Positions 38,885 to 51,600 of a stretch of 64,000 bases of DNA are shown one piece after another. The stretch spans positions 496,001-560,000 of the forward strand of contig NW_002476319.1 in assembly GCF_000189635.1 (NCBI RefSeq). The letters are read 5' to 3'. The notes under the pieces were generated by a model that ran no database searches, was not told where the DNA came from, and saw only the letters and a program-made list of their open reading frames with translations. Position 1 is the first letter of the stretch. Every line of letters begins with the position of its first letter. The DNA comes from Tetrahymena thermophila SB210 (lineage: Eukaryota; Ciliophora; Oligohymenophorea; Hymenostomatida; Tetrahymenidae). The translations under genes and the position numbers were made by a program.

Positions 38885-39718
38885 TCAACGAATATAAATT
38901 TTTAAATTAGAAATTCCGTAAGAATTTTCATAAGGATCATCTTACAAATTAGTTCCAAAAACCAAAGTTAGTGATTTTGAACTGTGGGGAATAGTAAAAT
39001 CGAAATTGCTTGTCAATTAACCTTCGACATAGTCAGACCCACAAATATTTATTCCATTCTTTGTTTTTGAGAAATCATATGTTTAAGTCCACAAATATTC
39101 AAATGTATCTTTTTCCAGGAAAAGAATTTTAATAAAAGCTGCCTCGCCACTCCAAGCATCTATAAAGTGGAAAGAGCCAGTAACTCTTATAGTTGTATGA
39201 GAGGGGATATCTTCAAAAGTTTTTTGTAATTCTTTTTTTGCAGTTATTCCATATCCTCCCAACATATAAATTCCACCGCATTTTGTTATTTGATTAATGC
39301 TCCAACCGAATGGTTCATTCCAAAAATTTTCTGCTACTATCTAATTCCATTATTTCACATCTCCTACATATACATCTCTCTCAAATACCAAGTTACGGAA
39401 ACGAGTATGTTAGGCCTTTATTATGAATTGATTTTCTGACACTTCAAGTATTTCTACGTAATTATTTTAAATTGTTAAAACACCAGTCTCTGCTTTAAAA
39501 ATTATTTAGTATTTGCTCTATTCTGAATTTAATAATTCTATTACTGCATCTTCTTTATCATTTCCAATTATTTTCAAAGAATTCATATGGATGTTAGAAT
39601 AATGCTTTATTTCATCTGCGATATTTGATTCTTAAATGCTATCCTATTTTCTTAGCTTGCTGCAAGCTACTAAAAATAAGCTAATCCCTATTATCAGAAA
39701 CTAAAAAGCTTATTTCAT
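38885..39718 (-). CDS. Small secreted protein with beta-rich C-terminal domain
   Basis: An intronless 277-residue frame. It starts MKQAFQFLIIGISLFLVACS, a signal peptide. Residues about 100-277 look like a beta-sandwich: WNEPFGWSINQITKCGG, TTIRVTGSFHFIDAWSGEAA, FTIPHSSKSLTLVFGT and ending DPYENSYGISNLKIYIR. The last motif, strand-Asp-rich loop-Ser-Trp/Tyr-Gly-Ile-strand, recurs in ciliate surface proteins and resembles the end of jelly-roll or galactose-binding-like folds. An LVACS lipobox-like sequence at the signal-peptide end is not meaningful in a eukaryote. It is tandem with the large transmembrane gene, but 724 bp apart. Family and function are not known. Confidence 0.75.
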
Positions 39719-40350
39719 TATTTTATCTTCCAAAAATATATATTTACTTATTTAATATGTATTGTTATTATTATTTTACTTAAATCTAAGCGTTTTTGAT
39801 CAATAGTTAAAGGTATTTAATTAAAAATTGGTTGATTTTAATAACAAGATTATCATCTTCCAACAAAAACGTACTATTTCTATTTTCTAAATTTGTTCCT
39901 TTTTAAAATTAGAAGTTATTCTATTTTTAAATATATCTAATTACATTTATTTTGTTAACTCTATTTAAATATAAACATTTTATCAATTTACATTTATTCT
40001 ATTTGAAATTCTTGATCTTAATTAAAACCAATTAATTAAATAAAATTATTTAAATTAACCGCTTTATTCTTTTTAAATAATCAATACAAAAAATTATCCA
40101 AATAAACTCAAATAATTTAAATAGTTGATTAATTAATAATGCTGGCGATGAAAATACTAAAAGTAGGATAATGAAGAGAAGATTAGTAAATTTTAATTAA
40201 ATTAGATTTAATATGTAGTATAAAGTAACATAAGAAAATAAACAATTTTTAAATAAAGCTAAATGCTTATTAAAATAAGTTTTAAATTAACGAAGTGTTG
40301 TTTGTCTTTTATTTTATTTCATTATACTCTTTTCAATGTTTCATTCAAAA
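39719..40350. other. Intergenic, AT-rich
   Basis: 632 bp upstream of the small secreted-protein gene and downstream of the NF-X1/SAC3 gene. No coding frame or RNA gene is seen. Confidence 0.6.
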
Positions 40351-43300
40351 TCATTCATTTTTTTCTTGTTCTTAAACTTGTTATTATTAATCTTATTCGC
40401 TTGCTTCTTCTGATTAACTTTGGATTTTAGATTTAAATCCCATAACTAAGAAAGCTCTTGTAACGATATTATCGTTGTTTGTAGCTTTTATTTACTTATA
40501 ATTAGGATAATAATCTATTGATTTTTTATCACTAATTCTCAAGTTTATTTCTTTGAATGAGTATTCAGTATTTTCATATATTATTTTCCAATCAATAAAC
40601 ACTTTTTTAAGCTTATACTTTTTGGGTTTTTCTTCTTCGATTTATTTTTCTTCTTCTTCTTATTCTCCTTCTTCTTCTGCTTTTCCTTCTTCTTCTTTTT
40701 AATCAGGTTTAGATGAGTTTTTAATATCTTCTGCTTCAGTTTAATTTAATTTTTCACCATTTTCTTCTAAGTTGAGATTTTTATTCTTTTATATTTCGGT
40801 ATTAGAATTTATATTTAAATTATCTTAGTCTTGGCCTTGTTATTAATCTGAGGTTTTAGTATCATCATTACCCTCACTCTTTACTTATTCATTTTCCTTT
40901 TTGGCTTGCTTAAGTTCATCTTCATTACCTGTCTCATATTGAGGAGGAAGACTCAATTTGGAAGTATCTAATCCAATTGTTTTCAAAAATTCTACTGTTT
41001 ATTCTGAAGAATCAAAGAAGAATAACTCTTAAATTTCTGCAACAGTCTTAGCTAATTTTGATTTTCTCATAATACTAACTGCTTGGTTTCTTATGTAAGG
41101 GAAAAGATTGAAGACAACACAGGTTTCAATATAGTCAAGTTATTTCACAATCTAAAAGAAGTTGAAGTAATCTAAATTCTTAACACAGTCAATAATCTAT
41201 AAAGCAGTTTTTACCTTTAATTAAAATTAAAAAAAATGAGAATATATTCGATTAAAATATAAAATAAATGATTACTTTTTAGTGGTCTGGGTCAGGAATA
41301 GTAGCTAAGAATTTATTTATAAATATGTCGTCTCTAGCGTTGAGAATAAGAGTGTAGAAGTACATTTCATATTTGTTATCAACATAAGCATAATCATTAA
41401 TATCTTGATACATATTCAATAGTTGAGATAAAGATGTTTAAAGATCGTCAATTAAAATTTTCCTGTCATATCCTTATTCGATATTTTGGCATTCATACAA
41501 GCAGATAGCATAGAATCTACAAATGATTTCCATAACATAAATAGTCTCTTCAGTTGTGTAATTTAATATGGTGATGTCTTATCTGATTGCTTTGAATCTA
41601 TCACTAACAAAATTATATATATCATCGAATGTATGGCTGCGTCTCTTGCCTTGCTTGTCTCTGGGGTACTTGAAAGGTACATTTACATAGAAATTAGCAT
41701 CTAGAATTTTATTCACTAAGTATTTTGTTGTCAGGAGAAGGACATCAGGAGGACGGATATTCTCAGGCTGAGTATTAGTTTAGCTGGTTCTAAGATATGC
41801 TTTAACCATCCACTTATTATATGGTGACATTTATCCAGTTCTAGGATCCTATTCAAAAATATCTATTAGCATACGTGAAGTTCTTTCATCGATTTCAGTT
41901 TGAGAGCACATTTCATAAAGACAAGCTTTGTCTTTAAAGTACTCCCTTTATTAAATTATTTATGACTATTCTTTATTTAATTTAAGTTGCTTTTCTTCTT
42001 CATCGTCACTGTGCTAGGGAGCCTCTTATTCAGTCTTTGTTATGATACGTTTTTTGACTCTAGTAACTTCGTTAGGTGCTGTCATTTAGCTCTCTTCTTC
42101 TTTGACAAGTCTTTCATTAATTTCTAAAGTAAAGTTACTGTAACCGGTTGTACTCTTCTTCAATTTTTTAGAAGCCATTTCAGCCTTACTCTAATATTCA
42201 TTCAAATAATATGAGTTTCATTTTCTAAAAATAATAAATTTTAATATTAATTACCTTTTCCCAGAAATGGATAACCAATTAACGGTCTTCTTTTTCAACA
42301 TAGTACTCTTTTGCGAAGTCTCTAAGGATATTTTCAAGTACTTAATGATTAGGGTCATCTCTTATGCTATTGATAAATTTAATGGATGCCTCAAAAGGAA
42401 GAACTTCTGGTTTTATTTCACCCTTTTCAACCTTTCTGTAGTATTCTGAAAGAGTCATTTTTGGAATAACCATATCTGAACTCTTTTCTATCACAAAGTA
42501 GGGCTACTTGAAATGATTGTAGTATTAAACATTCAAGTGGTAATGCTTACCAAGCAAGGATTAGAGACCGAATTTCTTAGAATAATCATCATTCTAGAAA
42601 GGAATGGTGAGCTCTTTATCATTTGATTTGATAAATGTTTCAATCTTCTTTTCTATCTTAAGAAGGTAAACCATATAGAACTTAGCAAAACGAATGAGAA
42701 GTGCAGGATAATAAATTTTGTTTTTATCATGGAAGAAGGCAAATCTTTTAATATTTTTGCATAGTTCGTTGCAAGCAAGAGTTCTATCTAAAGCACTGTC
42801 TGATGATCCACATTCAACAAAAGCTTCTCTTTCTCCACACTTACATTTAATTACTATTTCGACTTTACAAGGATCCTATGGACACTCAGACACTTTATCA
42901 TTTAAATATTTATGATTAATTAATTATAATTTTAAAAATATTTTTGTTTACTTCCATGGCAAATAGAGACACAGATATGCTCGCAGAATTTTCTCTTTCT
43001 ACCACATTTTCTTCCACAACCTTACTAAGGATTGTCTTTTGGACATTCTCCAACATGGCATACAGTTTCACATTTATGGCCACAAGACATTATCTTAATA
43101 AATATTTAAAAATATTAACATTAAAATTTCCAAAAGATTTTAATTTACTTTATTGCAAGCGACTGTGCATAGGGCATCTTTAGAGCAACTGACATCCTTC
43201 ACAACTTATCTACCACAGTGACAGACTTTATCGACTTTGTACTCACAAGGAGGACATTCGTCTTGATGACAATCTAAGTGGCAAGGATGTCCGCAGGGCT

Positions 43301-45893
43301 TTTGTCTGGAGCAAGGCTCGTGACACTCAGGAGGTTTTGTTCCACATGGTTAAGGAGGAGCTAGGGAAGTTTTTCCACAAACACAGGTTATAGGCTCATT
43401 TATTTTTATTGGGCATTTTGGACAAATACCTAAGTGACAAAAGAGTTCACAATTATGTTTTCCACAATTTAATGGCTTTTCACATACCTTCAAGCAAAGA
43501 TGAACTCCATCTACATCTTATCCTTTTCTTGCAGGGCAGCATGGTGTGTTACATGGATGGACATTGCATGATTTGAGCTTTTTGCAAACTCTATCACAAA
43601 TAAATTACTAGTGATCAGCTTCTCTTAATTCATAGCATTAAACAATTCTGCTATTAAATTTACATCTGCAAAGTTCCTCTACAGATTCCTTACATGGTGG
43701 ACAAGAGCCCTTCAAAATAAAAAAAATTTGATTAAATTTGAAACTCATATTAAATAATTGCTTACTTCATGACAAGACTTCTTACAAAAATGTACTCCAC
43801 AAGATAATACTTTTTTGCATGGATTTCCACATACAGGAATAGGGTCTGTGCATTCCTCTCTGAAATTACCACCTGCCAATGTAAGCAGAGTGTTTTTTCC
43901 GCAAGGACAAGTATCGACATCTTCGGGGTTCAATTCACATTTAGCACAAGGTCTTTGTATAATAATTAAACATTTAAAAATATTAAATTAACACAAATAA
44001 ACAATACCCTGGATGACATTATTATTAGCATTTATGATTTCCACAATCTAATGTTTTGTTGCATTTTCTATTACAAGCAAACAAATTTTAACCACAGATA
44101 GCACTTTTTTTCTCTTCACCACAAAAACAAACAGCTTCTACTTATTAAGTACATTTGTTGCATTCTCCAGCATGCTTTTTATGTAAAAATATAATTAGAA
44201 TAAAATGAAAAATTTATTTATTTTATTTTAAAAATTTATTTTATTTACACAATTTTTTTCACAAAAATGCTTTCCACAGTTAAGAACTTTTTAACATTAT
44301 TGGCCACATTCGTAAGAAGTTTGATTGTCTGAACAAAAAACATCTTTCTTTTACTTCTTGCAGTAGCATCTAATAGGTTCTCCCTTTAAAGTACAAGGAG
44401 GACAAGGTCCTGGGTGGCATGGAACATCACAAGGATGAGTGCAATTGTTTCCTCTTTTTTTTCCACATGTATCTCCACAACTATGAGGATTCTAAATTTT
44501 TAAATAAATAAATGATTTATATTATTATTATTATTATGAATAAATTGCTGCTTACAATATAAGGATCAAATTCAGGGTTTTTATATTTTCCACAGAAGCA
44601 AGCATAAGTTGGCATCTTGTCGCTGTAAATGTATTGGCAATTGGGACAGCTCCAATTATATAGTGTGAAATTCTTTCTGTCTTTATTTGAATTATAAATC
44701 CACTTTTTCAAGCACTCTAAATGGAAAGGGTGATAGCATTATACACAAGACCACATAGATGAGCGAAGTCCTATTTTTTCATAGCATATAGGACAATCAA
44801 TTTTCTTTCTCTTTAATCTTTTTATCAATGTATCTCTTAATGTATTTTTGTTTTCTTTTAAAATATCAAAAACTTAATCTTCCCCTTCATCTGCAGCACC
44901 GCCATCATCTATAATATCTTACTCATCAGGATCAATTCCTTCTTATTCTTCTCTTCTCAATTTTTCTTCTTCTCTAATCTTTCTATTTTATAGTTAGCTT
45001 TATTTATCAGCATCGGCATTTTCCTTTTTATTAAAAGGTTTTTTTTCTTTCCTCTCATAAGTTCTATTTTATTATTATTGATTGTATCCTCCTTATCTGC
45101 TTTAAGGCTTATTCTATCCTCTATTTTATGATTGCTATGAATCTAAACCTTATTCTCTATTATTTTGATTTTAGCCAAAATTTTCACCTCTTTGGTTTGG
45201 CTTCTTAAATCTATTAACATTTTTTTCATGATTTTACTCGTTTTAGTCAGGATCACTGCTTTAACCTTCCTTTATATTCTATCTTTCACTTTTAATTTCA
45301 TTTTAATATTCTTAGCCTCTATTAAATTCATTTTTTTATTGATTTGGATTTCCTTATTATTTAACCTACTTTTCCTAATCTCCTTGTCTTTATCCATTAT
45401 TTCTGTTACCTTATCTTCTGTTATTTCCTTACTATTATTCACCCTAATTTTATTAGTTGTCTTTTCTTGGTCTATCAAAGTTTCTTTTACCATTGCTATT
45501 ATTATTATTTACATTCTATCCATATTCCTTTTTAGGATTTTCTAAATTTCTTTGTTAATTGTTTTTTTGTTCTTCAGCATTTTAGCCTTCTTGTTGAGCA
45601 TTATTATTAGCTCTAACATAAACTACCTAACCCTTATTTTTATTGTTGTTGTTGTTGTTATTATTAACTTCATTGAAATTACTTGAAGTTAATTTCAAGG
45701 GTTTCTTTTATTTTTTATCAACTCCGATATCAGAGGATTCTAAATTATTTTACTATCCGTTGTTATTATTACGGAAGTTGGAATTAAAATTAGGTTTTTA
45801 ACCTTGCTACTATTCTGAGTCTTTGTAGATCTTCTTACCATTTGTAGACTAAGAAGATTACTGTGCCTACTCAGAGTTATCCTTTGTATCCAT
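40351..45893 (-). CDS. NF-X1-type RING/zinc-finger protein fused in frame to a SAC3/GANP domain
   Basis: The ATG at 45893 ([11 protein letters not shown]) opens a Gln/Asn/Arg-rich N-terminus. A RING domain follows ([15 protein letters not shown], then [16 protein letters not shown] and NWSCPNCQ). Then comes a run of NF-X1 zinc fingers of the form C-x-H-x-C-x-CHPG-x-CPPC (for example [27 protein letters not shown]) down to about 42780, and a domain ending VIHFWEK. A 64-bp phase-0 intron (42191-42254) joins this to [16 protein letters not shown] and a SAC3/GANP domain: [47 protein letters not shown] charged tail ends with TGA at 40351-40353. NF-X1 proteins are nuclear RING/DNA- or RNA-binding factors; SAC3 scaffolds TREX-2 mRNA export. 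The alternative is two tandem genes with only 19 bp between stop (42198) and start (42178), which seems too tight. Confidence 0.78.
42191..42254 (-). other. Junction intron linking NF-X1 and SAC3 parts
   Basis: GTAATT...ATATTAG, 64 bp, phase 0. It joins ...HFWEK to SKAEMASKK. If the splice instead used the earlier AG near 42225, the frame would end at TGA 42198-42200, giving a stand-alone NF-X1 protein. Alternative acceptor use could therefore produce both a short and a fused form. Confidence 0.6.
44517..44538. repeat. (TTA)n microsatellite inside an intron
   Basis: Tandem ATT/TTA run within the intron between the DPYI and NPHSCGD exons of the NF-X1/SAC3 gene. Confidence 0.8.
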
Positions 45894-48261
45894 ATTCTTG
45901 AGTAAATTAGTTCGTTTGTTTTTTTAATTAAAAAAATATCAATCTAAAGATTAAATTAATATCAATTTTTTATACTCTATTATGGCCTGATAAAATTTGG
46001 TTGATTAATCTTTCTTTAAAGTTAAATCATGATAGACATATTAAATTAAATAAATGAGAAGAATTAATTCTTAATAATTAATATAGACATATAAAAATCA
46101 ACTTTTTTGAATAATAATTTCATATAAAATGACCTATTTTATCTATATCTGATCGGAAACTCAAAAGTATTTAAGAATAGATATTTATATATGTTAAATA
46201 TCTAGTTCATTCTTATCATATTTGTCTCTTTAAATAATAATCCATTTAATATAGAATAAAGTACTATGAATAAACTACCTAAATTTATATATGATATCCA
46301 AACAAGCAATTAGCTATTCATTATGAAAACTATTTGATTGAAAAGCTAATATTTTTAGAATTAAACAGCTAAAGTAAATAAATAAATTTAGTTACTTTAA
46401 ATCCCTTAATTAAATTACTAGTAAACTAAATAAAAATTAATATTTATTCTACAAACAATATAACCTTAAATTAAATTTTATGTTTGTTTGTATGTATGTA
46501 TCTATGTATGTATGTATATAACAGCTAAATATTGTAAGGAATTTGCACAAATATAATTAACAAATATCAGTACTTTAATAAAAATAGATAAAAAATCTGC
46601 TTTATCATATAACCAGAAAAAAAAATACTTTAATAAAAAAAAAAATTAACTATATAAATGAAAATATTTAATAATAAAGAAAATTTATTTTTTGATGCCT
46701 TGGTTTTAAATAATGCTATTATTCTTTAAAAATAATACATTGAAATTTAATTATTTTGAATTTTATCAATTTTGTGTTAATTACTTTTGGGAGAATCATA
46801 ATTTTACTGAAAAAATGAAAATAAATCAAAACTAAAGAAACAAATATTATGTTTAAATATGCTTAATAAAATAAATCAAAATTTATATGAAATAAATTCA
46901 CTTATTTAAAGCTCCATACACTTTAGTAATTTTTTATGAAGATTAGTAGATATTAAATATTGAGAAAATATTTAAAACATTGGCAATTTATGACTGTTTT
47001 TATAATATAAATTTCAGTAAGTAAAGAAAGTGTAAAAAAATTGATTTTCTTAAGTAATAGGTAGGGTTTACAGAATAAAGAATGTTTAGAAAATCTTTGT
47101 AGAAATAATAAAATATAATATTCATAAATACTATATTTTACTAGCAATTCATATAAATTAAGTAAATTTTAAAATATGTGTTTTTGTTTTTGGTAAAACA
47201 AATAAATGTATATATTTTTCTTTTGTAGACTACCCTAAATGGTAATCTATTGGTTGGAAAAATCTCATGTATGGTTACATAATTAAATTTTAATGAAAAA
47301 TTATGCAAAAAAAGTGTTATTTTGTCAATAGCAAATTCAATTTGGGTCTGCCATAAATATTTTTGAATAAAAATTTTAAGATTATTTATGATTTTCTATA
47401 ATATATATTATTAAATTAATATAATCACATTTATTTTCAATTTCTAAGTAATAAAGTAAAAAAAATTAATTAAACCCAAATATTTTTGATTAGTTACCAC
47501 AAACTAATCTAGTCATATCCAAAACTAGATTTTAGTACTGAATATTACAGCAATAAAAAAATGATATCTACTTAATGTTTAGTAAGTATCATAATCAAGT
47601 TAGCAATTAGTTTAGATTAGACATTTTAAATGAGAGCAAATATTAAAATGAGGTATATTAAGAGTTCAGCTTTTGTTCTTATTAAATCCAATTATAAACA
47701 TTTTTCTAAATGCTTTTATGAGCTTTAGAGAATAAAATAATTATTTACATTTTCAAGATTAATAATTAATTTTAATCCAGATAAGCATGTTTATTTTTAT
47801 TGATATGTCAAAAAAACTAAAGAGATTTAATAATTTATTGAATTATTGTCCAATTTATTTTTATTATTAATTTGATAGATCATAATATCTAAATTTATTA
47901 TTGAAAACTAAGAAATATTTAAAAGTTTAGTTAGTCCACCATCAAAAAAATAAAATTATTGAGTGAGTAACTTTGCATATGTAGTTTACTTAGGGAAGAC
48001 TAATAAAATGAGTGAATTTATTTAATAATATTATTAATTTTAATTAAAATTTTTAATCAACGAAAAAATGAATATTTGCTAATTATTTGTAAAAAGAGTT
48101 TTTTAACTATTTTAATGAATAAAAAGTTTATATTTGACAATTTTTTTAGACTTTAGATTATTTAACTTCAACTAAATACATTTAATTGAAATCTTTTAAA
48201 AAGAAAAAGTAATAAAACAAAATTGATGTTATAGTATTGAAGAAAGAAATAAAGAAAGCTG
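45894..48261. other. Intergenic between divergent genes
   Basis: About 2.4 kb of AT-rich DNA between the NF-X1/SAC3 gene (-) and the multi-pass membrane gene (+). No coding-like frame; the open stretch at 46953-47147 on the minus strand has random-looking composition. It includes a GTAT microsatellite near 46480-46520. Confidence 0.6.
46479..46520. repeat. GTTT/GTAT microsatellite
   Basis: Run of TGTT followed by TATG-type tetranucleotide repeats. Simple-sequence DNA. Confidence 0.85.
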
Positions 48262-49791
48262 ATGGAATTCAATCAAACTTACTTTACTATTTAAGGAATA
48301 TTTTACACTATTAGCATTTAAACACTAAATATATTAAATTTCAGCCTCCTATTCGAAGGGCACCACCTTTTCTTTGCGTACTATGTTAGCTTATTCATAA
48401 TAGAGAAACTTTATATGCATAAAAAGCTATCTTAAAACAGAGATGAAGAAATCTTTCTCTTTTTTGACATACTTGATCTCTATTTTCTCCTCAAAAAAAA
48501 ATCAGAATAAATTTGGTCAAATGATATCCATTTTATGATTAAATTATTTATTAGATTTTTCTTTCTACCCTGGGTCTTCTATATTTACCTACTAAGAAGC
48601 GAATACTTTTCCTACTAAAAGCCCTATTTGCAATATTTGATAATAATATCATTTATTTTTATTATTATTTAATCTGCTAATGTAATGTACTTAAGTAACA
48701 CATTTAAAGTCCACTTTCTGAATATGTTTGAGTTCTTAGCGTTTTTATCAGTGCTAATGCAATGTCTCTCTTTAACAGGTATGATGACCCTCTTTATAAT
48801 ATCCTATTCTAACTTTGAATTTTGGATAGTAGTGGCAATTAAATTGGCCATAATTGTTGTTTTCTGTCTTGCGATATATGGTGATAAATTTGAATTCTAC
48901 AACGTAAGTGATAATCAAACTAAGACGTTTCTTTCTACTCTTTTAATATCTTTTTCATTCATTTCTGATACAAGCCCATTTTTTTCTTATGGCAAAATAA
49001 AGAAACCAGATAATTATAAAGATTCTAAAATGAGCTCATAGAGGACTCTCGTCTTTATGAGAATAGTTTAATTTATTGAATGTCTGATTTATTATGCACT
49101 TTATGATAGCTAATCTCCTTGTTTTTAGCAAAATAGTCTTCTAAGTTAATTTTCTCAAGTGATAGTATTTGCTTTCTGGATTAATACTATGATAACCTTA
49201 TACTATTTTAGTATTTGCCTTTATTAGTATCTCACTAAAAATTATGAGTATATTGCATAATTGAGCATTGATAGAGAGATAGCAGAAAAAATTGTAATAA
49301 ATTCAAAAAAATTTGTTTTAATAGAATTTAATTTGGTAACAAACGTTACTCAAACTAGCGAAAAATTCTGGTATTAATTGCTTGATTTATCCTTTACTCC
49401 TAATCCATAAGTTGGTTTTCGTAAAATAAATTATGGAGGCTTATTTACTTTGAATAATTCATCTGTTTAGCTATCAAAAAATATATTTTTGGATATTTTT
49501 TGCAATTTTTATAGCGATTAGTCATAGATTCCTAACAGGGCTATATCATTTAAAGAACCATTAAATGTAATCGAGTAAAAGAAATTAAAGAAGGCCTTAA
49601 TAAATAGATTATTTTAGTACGGCTATTCATAAAATATGGAAGAATACTTTGTTTTATTGTGTTCAGATTCTAAAATTCTAATAAATTCATTTATTTACTC
49701 CATAATAAAAGTAGATTTATTTTACAAAATAATAGCTCCTTAATGCAACTTCTTTCCTTAGCAAATCCTGTTTGATTTATATGATTTTTGA
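48262..49791 (+). CDS. Multi-pass membrane protein, unknown family
   Basis: An intronless 509-residue frame, ATG at 48262 (MEFNQTYFTIQGIFYTIS) to TGA at 49789-49791. At least six hydrophobic spans are visible, including FAYYVSLFIIEKLYM, LIIISFIFIII, FEFLAFLSVLMQCL, IVVAIKLAIIVVFCLAIY and VIVFAFWINTMITLYYFSI. The C-terminal third (about 360-509) is soluble, with LVTNVTQTSEKFWYQ and a Lys/Gln-rich segment. Span spacing and the central loop with LISFSFISDTSPFFSYG loosely recall XK/TMEM-type lipid-scramblase relatives, but no diagnostic motif is present and I do not assign it. The frame without introns and the strong hydrophobic pattern make it a real gene. Confidence 0.75.
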
Positions 49792-50295
49792 CAAAAGTAA
49801 AATTATATCTAAAATATTAAAACATAAATTCTAGTTGATGAATAAATTATTGTTATTTATTTAGTTTTTAATTTTTAATTATTTAAAATAATTGTATTAT
49901 TTTTTATTGTTTGAGATTTATTTTTAAAAAAATTTGTATTGTTTCTAGTTTTTCTATTCATTTTCAATAAATTAAATACTTATCTAATTAATCACTAAGA
50001 ATAGTTTTAATATTCTCTAATGTAAATTAATTAGTTAATATGTATTATATAATCTTAAAAATAAAGTATTTCATTGTATAGCATTTGCTATTATTGTAAG
50101 CTTAAATAATTTATTTAAAAATAATTTAAACTCTTAATTTTTTTGGCTTTTTTTAAATTTATAATAAAAAAAACATAACATCTAATTTAGCATTTAATTG
50201 TTTTAGATACTTTAAATAGTTTGTTTGAATAAAATATTATTTATAAATACTAAAAATTCACTCGTTTATCTCATTTCTCTTTTTTAGTATTTGTT
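49792..50295. other. Intergenic between convergent genes
   Basis: 504 bp of AT-rich 3' flanking DNA. Nothing recognised. Confidence 0.6.
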
Positions 50296-50990
50296 TCATT
50301 TAGTGAAGTCTTAATTTTTTTTAATTAGCTTTTTCTATTCCTAATTCTTTTTCAAAGAATCTATTTATTAATAAGTAGATGTTTAAATAATGTTAAATCT
50401 TTCTAATTTTTACGATTTCTTTATAAATTAATGCATGAAATATTCTCTTTTTGCCCTTTTCATTCTAGGTAATATAAAAGGAATAAATACTATCATCGGT
50501 ACTGACAGCTTTTGTTTAAAATAAATTTTATTTTCAAAAATATTAATTCTTTTTTTATTTACGACTGCAGCTCCTAAAAATAAGTATGCATCATTCAGCT
50601 TTACCTAATATCTTTATTGAGATTAATCTAGTAAATATATAATTTTTAACTATTAAAATTACTTCAATTCGTCTAGCTATAACTATGTATAAGTATCAGG
50701 ATTGAATAGTTTATATGTGAAATTGCTTAATTTTTTATATGTCACAGAAAATACATTATCACCTTGACTTTTTTGATTAATACAAATAAAACTCATAAAT
50801 TTTTTGTAATAATAGAATTTTATTACTCCCAATAAGTAGAGAGACGAGGTCCAAGAGGATCTCTTGGATCGAACTCTGATCTTTTTCCAATTTTTTACTA
50901 ATTGTAATAATCTTGAAGAAATTAAGATCTTACGCTGATTTTATCCTTTTAAAAATCTGCAATCAACTAATCAACACCTTATTCTGTCAT
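50296..50990 (-). CDS. Small unknown protein, two exons
   Basis: Exon 1 (50827-50990) and exon 2 (50296-50767) are joined across a 59-bp intron and give 212 codons with the stop. It starts MTEQGVDQLIADFQKDK. A conserved-looking motif RSEFDPRDPLGPRLSTYW lies just before the splice, followed by a mixed alpha/beta region (GDNVFSVTYKKLSNFTYKLF, LNDAYLFLGAAVVNKKRIN) and a Lys/Gln-rich helical tail. There is no signal peptide. A hydrophobic patch (VPMIVFIPFILP) is too short and Pro-rich for a clear membrane span. The family is not recognised. The consistent splice phase and coding composition support the gene model. Confidence 0.7.
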
Positions 50991-51600
50991 TTTATTAAAT
51001 AAATTAAAGATTTCTATCAAAATATTCAACTCTATAAAAATTATAAAAATTGTATTTCTATTAATTTCGATAGGTTAAATGATTTTATTAAAGTATTAAT
51101 CCAAATTAATTATTATTTGTTTAATTCATTAAATAATTGAAAAAAAAATATTTTTTTGGCAATTTAAGGTAAATTGAAAATTGTGAAGGATTATCATTGA
51201 ATATTCAAATTGACAAAATGCTCTCTTCAAAAGAGAAAAAAGAAAAGGGAAATTATTTTTTGATAATTTTCTATCATCAAAATCTTAAAATTCTGATAAA
51301 AGTTTCCTCAAAAATATTTAAGGAGATGGATTTGATAACTCAATTAATGCCACTCTGTTTATAATAATTATTTTGTAAGTAAATTATTTATTCATTAAAT
51401 TGAAAATGTTTTTATACGATAAAGAGAATGCATAAAATAATCTATAAGATATGCTTTAAACAATTAATTTCATTCTACTGTTTTTAATTTATGACTATTA
51501 TAATTCCAGTAAATATCTTACTTTTAGTTAATAAATCCAATTTAATTATTATTATAATTATTACTTTTACAATATAAATAAAACTTTTCTGATAATTGAA
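50991..51600. other. Intergenic between divergent genes
   Basis: 610 bp shared upstream region of the small unknown gene (-) and the EF-hand gene (+). A short frame beginning at ATG 51219 has mixed composition and ends in AT-rich DNA; it is not considered a gene. Confidence 0.55.

Noticed and set aside
42718..43183. Two plus-strand frames opposite the NF-X1 region
   Set aside because: Mirror the Cys-rich minus-strand zinc fingers; no independent evidence.
45165..45545. 126-codon hydrophobic plus-strand frame and a Lys-rich minus-strand frame at 45272-45493
   Set aside because: Both are shadows of the Gln/Asn/Arg-rich N-terminus of the NF-X1/SAC3 gene read in other frames; the hydrophobicity is an artefact of the complement.
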